A stretch of 64,000 nucleotides of DNA from Halichondria panicea. Its lineage: Eukaryota; Porifera; Demospongiae; Suberitida; Halichondriidae. The stretch spans positions 4,237,442 to 4,301,441 of the forward strand of contig NC_087392.1 in assembly GCF_963675165.1 (NCBI RefSeq), in the 5' to 3' direction. Position numbers and translations under genes: made by a program. The notes under the pieces were generated by a model. The model was not told the DNA's origin and made no database searches. It saw only the letters and a list, made by a program, of their open reading frames with translations. This document shows, in pieces, positions 10,658-19,956 of this stretch (positions are counted from its first letter, which is position 1; the number at the start of each line of letters is the position of its first letter).

Positions 10658-13600
10658 TTACCGGCTAGAGTTTGATTTGTCTTCATGATCATTCGACTCC
10701 ACTTTTGAATTCTGCTGTGACGATAAGATTTGAGCTAACATTTCGAGTACCTTCCCTTGTGCGAGGGCCAGCTCATCGATTCTCTGATTGATGCTATTGA
10801 CTTGGTTCTCAATGCTGTGATCACTGTTCGACAGAGAATCCAGGTCCTTATTAATAGCTTCTTCCTTGTTTGGATCTTCCCCTTTGATAGATTTCCACAC
10901 AAACTTCCAGAGAAAACGCAAAATGTTGACTTTCTTGTTTGGAAAAGTAGTGTGTCTCCCTACATCGAGCCTCCAGAACAGTTTTGCTGGAAAAATCGTA
11001 TCAATTCGTTTGTAAAATCCGATTTCAATTGCTCTTGTTTCAGCGATAGCATTTCTCTTGATCAGATCGATATCTCCCACGGCCAAACCAATGAGTAGGT
11101 TCTGCACAACAATTGCCATGATGATAGCAATAATGATCACAAACATAAAGGTTAGAGTGCTAAAAAAGAGTTGGCCTGATACATCCTTGTCAATAAAGGA
11201 GATATAGTCAATTTCGCCGAGGAGGTGAGCAAAGTTTGTGAAGAGTGAGTATCCCAGCGTTGAAAACTCCTGAGTGTTGCCAGCAAGGATGTACAAAGAC
11301 ATGGCAAAGGCAATAATGAACAAAAAGCAGACGAGGAGCACTTGGAAAGCTGTCCTCGTTATAGCCAGAAACATGGTGACGTAAACTCCAAACAAATCAA
11401 AGAGTTGGATGGTTAGAACCAGACTGAACCACGTAAAGAAAGAAGCCAATGCACCAGCTTCCCAGATCACCTCGTTGAGCGATGTCCAAGGAATAACGAA
11501 TATGTATGTGAAGATCACAGACAAAATGTCAACAATAACAAAGGTGTTCCTGGAAATGTTGAGCGATTCAGCTAGTCCAAGTCGAAACACAGTGACAAGC
11601 CAATGAATGAAATCGATGGTTGTAAAGCCAATGGTTATGAATCGAGCAACGTTCGCTGCTGGGCTGAATTCAACAGCAGTCGAGTTTAAGCCTGTAGAAT
11701 TACTCATGCCATTGTCACTGCTCTGAGTGCTCCCTCTCATTTCCACTGGGCTAGGAGCTAAAAAGGTGAAAGCAATCAGAAAAGCAATGTGGAGCACTAT
11801 TGCCAACATTTTGAGGATTTGTACCCATCGCCCATACTTTCGCCACTTCGATTTCAAGTAGCTCTCAGTGACTGGGTGAGTTAGAAGAGGCACTCGATTG
11901 AATCTAACCATTGTTTGAAGAACCTGGAGGTGCCCATTGCTTAACGTCTGCCTGTACGAAGGACTGAATCTGGCTTGCCGTTTACTACCCTTGTACTGGA
12001 TCGACGGGGCTTCCATATGGTCATAGTTCTCAGATCGTAAAAGCTTTGCTTTTTCATCATCGTCTAGATCATCAGGGCATTCAGAGCTCCTGTCAGACTT
12101 GAGTCGGATATACTTGAAGTTGTATGATTCCCAATAACCTCTCACTTCTCGTGGAACGTCGGCTTTTGTGTGAGACTGGTCGAGCACAAGTTTTGCAACT
12201 TCTGGCATGGATTGCACCAAAGAGATCATGGGATGCTCCTTCTGTGGCCCCACTGCGTCCAAGCACTCCTGCCATCGCTCATGATGGATGGCCGCCATCG
12301 CACATTTAGTAAAGTGGCTGTCAAGAATGACATCAAAGAATGTTTCACCACAGTCATTAAGTGTAACAGGCACGCCTATGTTCAGCAGCAATGTGATCAC
12401 ATGTGGGCATCCACTCTGGGCTCCAAGGTGAAGAGCATTGTTTCCAAGGTCATCTGTCCAAGTCAGCTGGAAGGGGTGAGCTTCGTAAGTGACCCTAGCA
12501 ACTTCTGCATGCCCCTTGTAGCAAGCATACATGAAAGGTGTACTGCCACTAAAGCACTTGTGCACCATCGCACCACTAGAAAGAAGAATTTCAACGGCAC
12601 GCATATGACCACCACCTGCTGCAAGATGTAGGGGAGTCCCTCCATATTTGTTAGTTTGATTGAGAAGCTTTTGGCACTCCGACATATCAAGAAGAATCGA
12701 TAGGGCTTTCCAATCACCACTTTCTGCAGCTAGATGGAGATAGTTGCTTCCGTTAACATCTTTGATATTTTTGAGTTGTTGGGCAGCAAATGTGACCATC
12801 ATGGCAACTAGGTTGTTTTGGCAGAGGTTGAGAGCAATGTGTAAGGGGGAGCTTCCTTTCTTGTCGCAATCGGTGACTAGCTCAGAAGCACGTGGAATTT
12901 CTAGCAGAGCTCGGAGAATGAACTTCCTCTTGTGTTTCACAGTGTAGTGCAGAGGGTTCAAGCCATGTTTGTCTTTCATGAAGATGCTGGCACCAGCTAC
13001 AAGAAGGATTTTAACACCACAAGAGCTCCCAGCCTTGATTGCAGCAAGCAATGGTGTCCTTCCTTCATCGTCTACTGGATCAATTTCAGCTCCGTTCTCG
13101 AGAAGAAAGCGAATAATCTCAGGGCTGTTGATGCAATGCACACAGCGATGAAGGGCAGTCTGCCCATACTGATCACGACAGTGTACGAGCTCTTTTCCAC
13201 AATGCTGAACCATCAACTTCATCATATCGAGTTTTCCTTGTGTACACGCTAGAAGGAAAGGTGGAAGTTGTTTACCATTGTATTCTTTTGGACATGCTTT
13301 ATACTCCAGCAGAACTTCGACAACGTACAAGTGTCCTCCATCTACGGCAGCGTGCAATGGTGTACTGTTCTCTTCGTCGAGGAAGCTAAGCACTTTCTCT
13401 GGTGAGTATCCATGTTCCATACAGCGAGAAATCAAATAGCGGAGCACTCTGTGGGAGCCGACACGAGCAGCAAGGTGAAGTGGTGTCAAGTCATCGTCAT
13501 CGGCAGCACATAAACGAAAGCCATAAATTTTTTTGAAGTGTTCATTTGCAAGTATGACATCATTTAAAGCTCGACAGACATCCAAGTTGTCTTTTTCTGA

Positions 13601-14212
13601 TGCAATGTGAAGAGGTGTGCGGTTTCGATAGCCCTTGATAACAATGTCCACTGGATACTCGAGGTATGCTGTTAGCAATTCTGCATTGTTTTTCCGCATA
13701 ATCAAATGAAGGGGAGCATCGGAAGCCTTGTTAAGAATTGTATCGCTAGCTCCAGCTCCAAGCAGACTTTGAGCAGCATCAATGTGACCTTTGTCACAGG
13801 CTATATGAAGTGCTGTGTTTCCATCTTTGTCAACAGCATTGAGGTCAATTCCACTGTCAATGAGGTACTGCATGACAGCCATATGGTTATTAGTTGTGGC
13901 ATGGTGAAGAAGGGTGGCTCCATTCTCATCCTTATCTTTGATAGTAGTTCCAAGACCTTCTATGTACTTTTTGAGATCGTCTAGGTGACCATCTGCAGCC
14001 AGCTGGTGGGGTGAGGGCATGCCGTCAGAAATTGTATTGCTGAACATTTCAATGCTTATTTCTCGGTTTTTAGATTGTTTTCTCCTTCGCCTTTTATCAA
14101 TAATGGTGATGTGACCATGGTTTGATTCTCTGGCAGGCTCTTGAGGAATGTCCTGTTGGCTTGGACTGACCACCACAATAGCACGGGAGACCTTTTTAAA
14201 AGCCTGAGCCAT
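10658..14212 (-). CDS. TRPA-like ankyrin-repeat cation channel, copy 1 (1184 aa, single coding exon)
   Basis: A non-selective cation channel of the TRPA type, expected in the plasma membrane. Order of parts: basic N-terminus, about 17 ankyrin repeats (residues about 65-735, many with the TPLHLAA core), a linker with VTESYLKSKW, then S1 (about 792-812), S2 with WLVTVFRLGLAESLN, S3, S4-S5 (VTMFLAITRTAFQVLLV), a pore loop SLFTNFAHLLGEIDY (about 987-1002), S6 ending NLLIGLAVGDI (the TRPA signature), and a C-terminal coiled coil (about 1125-1165). Length matches TRPA1 (about 1100-1200). The N-terminal Cys residues used by electrophile-sensing TRPA1 cannot be assigned by eye. The gene is intronless in its coding part, unlike the others in the window. 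Starts at the only upstream Met; the same start is kept in copy 2. Confidence 0.9.
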   Translation of the reverse strand: MAQAFKKVSRAIVVVSPSQQDIPQEPARESNHGHITIIDKRRRRKQSKNREISIEMFSNTISDGMPSPHQLAADGHLDDLKKYIEGLGTTIKDKDENGATLLHHATTNNHMAVMQYLIDSGIDLNAVDKDGNTALHIACDKGHIDAAQSLLGAGASDTILNKASDAPLHLIMRKNNAELLTAYLEYPVDIVIKGYRNRTPLHIASEKDNLDVCRALNDVILANEHFKKIYGFRLCAADDDDLTPLHLAARVGSHRVLRYLISRCMEHGYSPEKVLSFLDEENSTPLHAAVDGGHLYVVEVLLEYKACPKEYNGKQLPPFLLACTQGKLDMMKLMVQHCGKELVHCRDQYGQTALHRCVHCINSPEIIRFLLENGAEIDPVDDEGRTPLLAAIKAGSSCGVKILLVAGASIFMKDKHGLNPLHYTVKHKRKFILRALLEIPRASELVTDCDKKGSSPLHIALNLCQNNLVAMMVTFAAQQLKNIKDVNGSNYLHLAAESGDWKALSILLDMSECQKLLNQTNKYGGTPLHLAAGGGHMRAVEILLSSGAMVHKCFSGSTPFMYACYKGHAEVARVTYEAHPFQLTWTDDLGNNALHLGAQSGCPHVITLLLNIGVPVTLNDCGETFFDVILDSHFTKCAMAAIHHERWQECLDAVGPQKEHPMISLVQSMPEVAKLVLDQSHTKADVPREVRGYWESYNFKYIRLKSDRSSECPDDLDDDEKAKLLRSENYDHMEAPSIQYKGSKRQARFSPSYRQTLSNGHLQVLQTMVRFNRVPLLTHPVTESYLKSKWRKYGRWVQILKMLAIVLHIAFLIAFTFLAPSPVEMRGSTQSSDNGMSNSTGLNSTAVEFSPAANVARFITIGFTTIDFIHWLVTVFRLGLAESLNISRNTFVIVDILSVIFTYIFVIPWTSLNEVIWEAGALASFFTWFSLVLTIQLFDLFGVYVTMFLAITRTAFQVLLVCFLFIIAFAMSLYILAGNTQEFSTLGYSLFTNFAHLLGEIDYISFIDKDVSGQLFFSTLTFMFVIIIAIIMAIVVQNLLIGLAVGDIDLIKRNAIAETRAIEIGFYKRIDTIFPAKLFWRLDVGRHTTFPNKKVNILRFLWKFVWKSIKGEDPNKEEAINKDLDSLSNSDHSIENQVNSINQRIDELALAQGKVLEMLAQILSSQQNSKVESNDHEDKSNSSR

Positions 14213-15109
14213 AACGTATCTATGAAAAAAGGCAATTTAAATTTTACAACTCAGCAAAATTTGATACTGCTGGCTAAAGGTGATTATCTATGAAAGTATC
14301 AATATTCACAGTGAGCCACCCACCAGTCAATAAATGTTACAGGTTTAATAGCAGTCCGATTAATGAATAAGTAGAGCTACTTATACACATCAGCAGAACT
14401 ATTAATTAACTGCGAACACTGACACAGACCGGCGGTAGCATACAACTAGCTTTTAGTTTTTATCACTTGGTAACAGTACTAAATATTCAAGTGCCCATGC
14501 ATGACAAATTTAAATATAGGGAAATTAGCAAGCCAATTTGACTAAGCTTCTGTAACCATAACCATAACTAATCTCTGCCAATTTTATAGGCTCAGTGGCG
14601 TAGGAAGGGAGGGAGTCCCCCCCAGGCTATTAACTTATCAAGCTGCTATGCATGTAGATATTAAACCGTACTTCAGTTTTTCCATTAAAAAACCTGGAGT
14701 CCCCCCATTGAGAAATTGCTTCCTATGCCACTGAGGCTTATATACAAGTGTCAAGAATATTATCTCATCTGATATACATGTCTTGCTCATAGAATGATTA
14801 TAATTGAAATGAATTAATCCGTACATACATGCATGGAACGGATTGCACAAAAGGTCATCCTATCTTCTAGGTACTTCCCACATGATCAGAGAGCTCACCT
14901 TCTCTTCAGATGACTTATGAGGATTTGAATTCTTTAGCAAGCTGGTGGGACTTGTTGTAAATGCATAGGACTTAGCTTTGTGTGGAGTTGCAGCCCCACC
15001 CCCAAAAATTGTCCAAATGCAGATGATCTCGAAGTGAAGCCGCGTTCATGTCATGCATATAAACTGGGCTCTTCTATGGGCCCCACCCATTAAATGTCAT
15101 CAGTTTTAC
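14213..15109. other. 5' flank of channel copy 1, no gene
   Basis: Presumed promoter region of the minus-strand channel. It matches 23509-24400 closely. It contains a small inverted-repeat element (14591-14735). No TATA-type signal could be singled out. Confidence 0.45.
14591..14735. mobile_element. 145 bp inverted-repeat MITE (CTCAGTGGCGTAGGAAG ends)
   Basis: CTCAGTGGCGTAGGAAG at the left pairs with CTTCCTATGCCACTGAG at the right: one mismatch in 17. The same copy occurs in the duplicate unit at about 23891-24035, so it predates the tandem duplication. Confidence 0.6.
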
Positions 15110-15671
15110 CATAGATGAAGGAAGAGAAAGGGATTGGAAACGCTCGTCATTTGACGTCACGTTTTACTATGTTTTGTATGTTGTGTGGGCAAAACCCTTT
15201 GAAGTCTAGCCGCGTTACGCCTAGGCTGCTGAAGAACACTGGCTATTTTTATCTGTATCACAAAAATAAAGCTAGATAATTGCGACTGGAGATGTGCTTT
15301 ATAAAAAAAAGACGAAGTCCTGTGACTGTACTGCATGTACTCTCTTGGAAACTAAAAATATGTGTGCTGTGGGATATTAAAGGTCAGTTTTCTTTAGATT
15401 TTACCTAATAATCCCTCCATAATGCTATTGAAAGCTATATTGCCTAGCTTCTTTCATGAACTACAATCTATGTTCACTACTTTAATGTATGGTCCTTCTC
15501 CTTTCTTGTTTACTTTAGGGAAACTCCAGTTTTTCACTATACTGTAAAGGCAGTTATGCTATCACCGTAATCCCTCTAACCTATCATTGGTCTATTGTTA
15601 GCACTTATGGCATTCATAGCAAGGGAGAATAGTCCTTGTCCTGTCGTAATGTATAATTACTTTTATCAGAA

Positions 15672-18470
15672 ATGCCACGCAAGAAGAAAAATCAGCATCG
15701 AAAAAAGGATGCTAAAGATGCAAGAGATAAACGACAGGCTTGTACCAAGAGGCAGAAACTTTCGTCCGCCAATGATGACGTGTCCTCTGATGATGACGTG
15801 TCCTCTGATGAACCATTGTCAACTTCTCAAGAATATTCAAGATTGCAATTGAGTTTGACCCTTCCTAATTGCTCTTGGAGTAATCTAAGTAACGTGGACG
15901 AGTTAACTGTCTGTAAAATCGATAGAGATACTCAACCACTTAAAGTTACGCACAGTCTAACTGTTGATCGAAACTTAAACTGGGTTCTTTTTATCAATGA
16001 TAACCGAGTTGATCCAAATAATTGTGCTGCACTGCAACGGTTTGATGGCCCATTAGACACAATAAAGCTAAATAATCTGTTAAGCACCCTGGATACCTTA
16101 CATGTATGTGCTGGGCACCCTGAAGACCACTTTGTAAGGATGGTATTGGCTAGAAAAGGAAAACTGCTGACATCTAGTGGAAAAATAGCAGCATTTGTTG
16201 ATAATTTCCGAGTATTGTTAAATGGTCAACATTACAGTAAAACAGTCCGAACATTTGAATGTGACATCATTTCACACAATCTTAAATGTGCATCATGCTC
16301 CAATTACCGAGCTACACTACGTTCTATATATCACAGATGGAGTAAACGAAATGTAAATCAACCAGAACTTGCTTCTTCATCATCTGACAGTGGTGCTCAC
16401 AAGTTCACAAACAATAAGTACTTAAGTACCCCAGAAAAAGTGGCTAAGATTGATTCTCTCCAAAAGAAAGCTAAATTGTGTAAACAAAGAGAGAATAGGT
16501 TGCGTGAAAAAATAAGGGCTCTCACCCTAACACAAAGTGACACTGTCTGTGAAGATTTCAGTAACAATTTGAAGCAACTTATGTCAGAAAACACAGATAA
16601 AGTCAAGACCGTGTATCCGGAGGGAAGCTTTGCCCGATTGTTCTGGGAAGAGCAACTTAAAGTTGCTATGACTAGTAACCCAAAGCAGATAAGATGGCAT
16701 CCGGTAATCATAAAGTGGTGCTTAAACCTCAAACTAATGTCCAGCAGTACTTATCATGCACTGAGAACCAGTGGTTTCATCACTCTTCCTAGCGACAGAA
16801 CATTAAGAGATTATACGCACTACTTTCAAAGTAAACCTGGGTTTCAAGATGATGTAAACATTATGTTACAAGATGAAGTTCAGAAGGCATCAATTCCGCA
16901 AAGAAGACGATATTTTGGATTACTAATTGATGAGATGAAAATAAAAGAAAATCTTGTTTATAATAAAGTAAGTGGCGAGATAGTTGGATTTGTTAATATT
17001 GGTGACATCAATCAACAACTCCTTAACTTGGAACAAGATGAAGGACATCCTCCAGTCGCTAAATATGTTTTCGTATTAATGGTTCGTGGTTTGCTGTTCC
17101 ATCTAAAATTTCCATATGCTCACTTTGCAACTGAAAACACCAGTGGTGAATTAATGTTTCCAATCATTTGGGAAGCGATCCGGCAGCTTGAATCTTGTGG
17201 AATGAAGGTTTTGTTTGTTACAGCAGATGGGGCTGGACCAAACCGAAAGTTTTTCCGGATGCATTATTGCAAGCAGGATGCTTCCACATACCCGTACAAG
17301 GCTCGTAATCCGTATTCTGAAGATAATCGATGGCTATATTTTATCGCGGATCCACCTCATCTGATAAAAACTGTAAGAAACTGTTGGTCTCACTCATCCA
17401 CATCTGGTACACGTCACATGCAGGTATGCTATATAATTATATGTAATATACTAACATGTACTTTTACAAATGGCAGGTTAATGGTCAATATATTGAGTGG
17501 AAACAAGTTGAAGACCTTTATAAGAAGAACAGTGACATGCAAGTGCAATCACAGGGTCTCTCAATTCTACCGAAGCTAAAACGGGAGCATGTCCACCTCA
17601 CATCGTTTTCTCGGATGAGAGTAGACCTAGCTGCACAAGTAAGTAAATGTACAGATACCTGCATGTATACACACACCCCAAAATGTTAGTGAGCACGTTA
17701 CTTGTATTGTTTTGCTGCTGCCCAGGTGCTGAGTAAATCTGTGCACGATGCTCTAGTCTACTATGATGATCAAACTACCCTGGAGACCCGAAAATTTGTC
17801 ATTATGTTCGATCGTTTTTTCGATTGCCTAAATGTAAGGAGCCCTAGTGAATGGTATACACACAAAAAACCAGATCGAAAACCTTACTGCGAAGTTGATG
17901 ATCCTCGGTTTGAGGTACGTTTGCTTATAATAATTAGTGTAAAATCTGATACTGATATATGATCATGTATAGTGGCTCCAGAGTGAATTTCTGAAATACT
18001 TAGAAGATTGGAGAACATCTGTTGAATCCCTTCCCAATTTGAGTGCCGAAAAAAAAAGTAGACTAATGCTTAGTAGGGAGACATTAGAAGGATTATACAT
18101 AACTGGTAAGTTTATTACCTCAGTCTACATGCATGTGTCTATAATTCATTTATTTGCAGTGAAATCTTTCATTGAGTTGACAAAGTACCTGTTGTCGACA
18201 GCTGGAGACAATGTCATGTTTTTGAGTGAGCGGGTGTCACAAGATCCTTTAGAGAACTATTTTGGACAATTAAGGGCGAGAGGAGGAGGAAGGAATGAGA
18301 ATCCTACAGTGCAACAGTGTGTTCATCATGCAAATGCTATTAGAGTGCAAAAATCCCAGGCTCTAAACCCTGTAAGGGGTAATACTGGTCGCAAAAGAGC
18401 ATTACATGATGATGAACAACCCCAAATAGACGATACTCCCCTTCCTAAACGCAAACGGAACAAGAAATAG
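15672..18470 (+). CDS. P-element-like transposase, 5 exons, open throughout
   Basis: Exons 15672-17423, 17477-17638, 17726-17914, 17973-18105 and 18160-18470 join in frame (about 848 residues). The RNase H-like core is recognisable: LLIDEMKIKENLVYN (first catalytic Asp, about residue 420), VTADGAGPNRKFF (second Asp, about 515), then FIADPPHLIKTVRN as in THAP9 and P transposases, and SERVSQDPLENYFGQLRARG in the C-terminal part. The N-terminus is not a THAP zinc finger. It is lysine-rich, has a duplicated acidic run (SSDDDV twice), and has a Cys-containing region (KCASCSNYR) followed by a coiled coil at about residues 255-285. The C-terminus ends in a basic KRKRNKK, a likely nuclear localisation signal. 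Start is the first ATG of the open frame. Confidence 0.85.
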
Positions 18471-18550
18471 CATTATTATCATTCCATGCACAAAAGAATC
18501 ACAGTATTGTCAATAATTAATTTTATCACAGTATTAGTTTTTGTGATTAC

Positions 18551-19570
18551 CTAGCTACTAGAACTTGAAGTCCCACTGACAGACTTTCGTAGTCCTGTTG
18601 ATTTTTGGGTGTTTCTCTTTTGATCTGTCTTATACACTTCCATCCATGTTGCCACAATTGAGAAACCACGAATTGTTATCCAAAGCTGTACAATTTCCGA
18701 CAAAAGCTGTTCACTGTCTTCAAGATTACTAATATCTAGGCTTAACAGAGCCCAGTAAAACTGCAACTCTTCGTTTTCCAATATTTTCTTGAGAACATTC
18801 TCTTGAAATTTGTCTTTATCACTATTTGTACATGTGGTACGTAGATATGTAGGGAGCAAAGAACGAACACAAGTTTCTATGTGAGCAAACAATGAAAATG
18901 ATGTATCATTGATTGGGAAAAGACCACCTCTATTAGTTTGTTCTAGCCATTTACGGGTATAGGCTAGCACATCATCTCCTTCTCCTTCTTCGAATTCAAC
19001 TGCCATATCACCTAAACACTGTATATACTGAGACTCTACATCACCATCTTTCTTTTCATGTCTTTTGAGCAATGTGCGGGCAACATAACCACCAACATAT
19101 CGAACAACGTTAGCTTCATGTGTAGTGAGTTCAACGTTATCCTCTTTAACGTCAGTGTGTGCACAACGATATTTAGCAAAGTATGTATACAAGCATTTTT
19201 CATACACCTTTTCAAACAGCGACTGCTTTAATAGAGGGTCGTTATCACTCACATTAAGTTTGGTTGCCAATGTTTCCCACATCAAAGTGAGGCAGTCTTT
19301 CATTCTTATTCTATGAAATAGAGACCATAGCCTTTCCTTCTTTGAGCTCAATGATCGTAGTCTTGCAGTGGAAGACTTTATTTCAGATTGGAAGTAATTT
19401 ACGAGTTCTGAGCTGAACTTCTCAAAACAAGCCAGTATTTCTGGCTCTTTCAGTTTCTGCTTGTCCAATATGAGTTGTGCTGCATGCCTTGCCTTAGTAG
19501 ACCTTTCATGGCAAGAAGACATGCTTTGTTTCACTGCTTCTAGTGAGGTAGTGACAATTTCCACAGCCAT
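18551..19570 (-). CDS. Second ORF of the P element, unknown function (339 aa)
   Basis: A single open frame lies wholly inside the transposon, convergent with the transposase. It has no catalytic motif I can name. Visible: an N-terminal helical region rich in charged residues, NVVRYVGGYVARTLLKRH at about residues 154-171 (a motif I associate with transposon-encoded proteins of several families), an acidic stretch EFEEGEGDD, and a Ser-rich tail. The start lies 161 bp inside the right terminus. Possibly an accessory or regulatory protein, or a captured gene; canonical Drosophila P carries only one gene. Confidence 0.6.
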   Translation of the reverse strand: MAVEIVTTSLEAVKQSMSSCHERSTKARHAAQLILDKQKLKEPEILACFEKFSSELVNYFQSEIKSSTARLRSLSSKKERLWSLFHRIRMKDCLTLMWETLATKLNVSDNDPLLKQSLFEKVYEKCLYTYFAKYRCAHTDVKEDNVELTTHEANVVRYVGGYVARTLLKRHEKKDGDVESQYIQCLGDMAVEFEEGEGDDVLAYTRKWLEQTNRGGLFPINDTSFSLFAHIETCVRSLLPTYLRTTCTNSDKDKFQENVLKKILENEELQFYWALLSLDISNLEDSEQLLSEIVQLWITIRGFSIVATWMEVYKTDQKRNTQKSTGLRKSVSGTSSSSS

Positions 19571-19738
19571 CTCTTCTAGCTATATAGCTTCACCTGTGTG
19601 CAATACTGTGTGCTATATTTTTAGGCGCCAATCTCGCGCGCAATGTCTCAGTGAAATGATTACATCACCGTAACGCGCCTAGATTCAACCACGCCCATCG
19701 TTTCCAATCCCTTTCTCTTCCTTCATCTATGGTTTTAC

Positions 19739-19794
19739 TAGCCTCGATTCAAGGCCGATTAAAACGTATTTTAATCGGCCTCGAATCGAGGCTA
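19739..19794. mobile_element. 56 bp foldback MITE, TAGCCTCG family
   Basis: TAGCCTCGATTCAAGGCCGA pairs with a right arm whose reverse complement is TAGCCTCGATTCGAGGCCGA. The 9 bp repeat CAGTTTTAC stands on its right (19795-19803). The left copy is present but has been split by the P element (15101-15109 plus 19732-19738). The empty site is at about 10500 in unit 1 (TTAGTTTTACATT). Confidence 0.75.
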
Positions 19795-19956
19795 CAGTTT
19801 TACATATCACAAATAAACTATGCGCATGGCAACTGGAAATTTGCCAAACAATACTAATTACTGCAAACAAAAGTAATCATAATAATTATGAAGAACAAAG
19901 ATCTGGACAGTTCCTTTTCTTTTCTATATATAGACATATCTAAAAATTTTTTATTT

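Larger units (their letters stand above)
10469..15078. repeat. Tandem duplication unit, copy 1
   Basis: From GGCCCCACCCATTAAAATGT at 10469 through the channel gene to AAACTGGGCTCTTCT at about 15075, this sequence recurs as about 15079-24402 with the same gene, start and 5' flank. Flanking non-coding DNA is nearly as similar as the coding part, which points to a recent unequal-exchange duplication. Copy 2 is longer only because of the P element (4.6 kb) and a 56 bp foldback. Confidence 0.8.
15110..19731 (+). mobile_element. P-element-type DNA transposon, apparently complete (4622 bp)
   Basis: Termini are perfect inverted repeats of about 33 bp beginning CATAGATGAAGGAAGAGAAA; the right end at 19699-19731 is the exact reverse complement. 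GTTTTAC flanks it directly (15103-15109 and 19732-19738): a 7 bp target duplication, where Drosophila P makes 8. A subterminal CGCGTTACG lies near the left end (about 15208) and inverted near the right end (about 19675), as in P elements where such sites bind transposase. Inside are a five-exon transposase gene (+) and a convergent single-exon ORF (-) with only 80 bp between their stops. Identical TIRs and open frames suggest recent insertion. Confidence 0.85.

Noticed and set aside
11409-13984. Plus-strand ORFs opposite the channel genes (also 20000-23280 and 5300-6300)
   Set aside because: Antisense shadows of the conserved ankyrin and channel frames; they recur only because the genes are duplicated.
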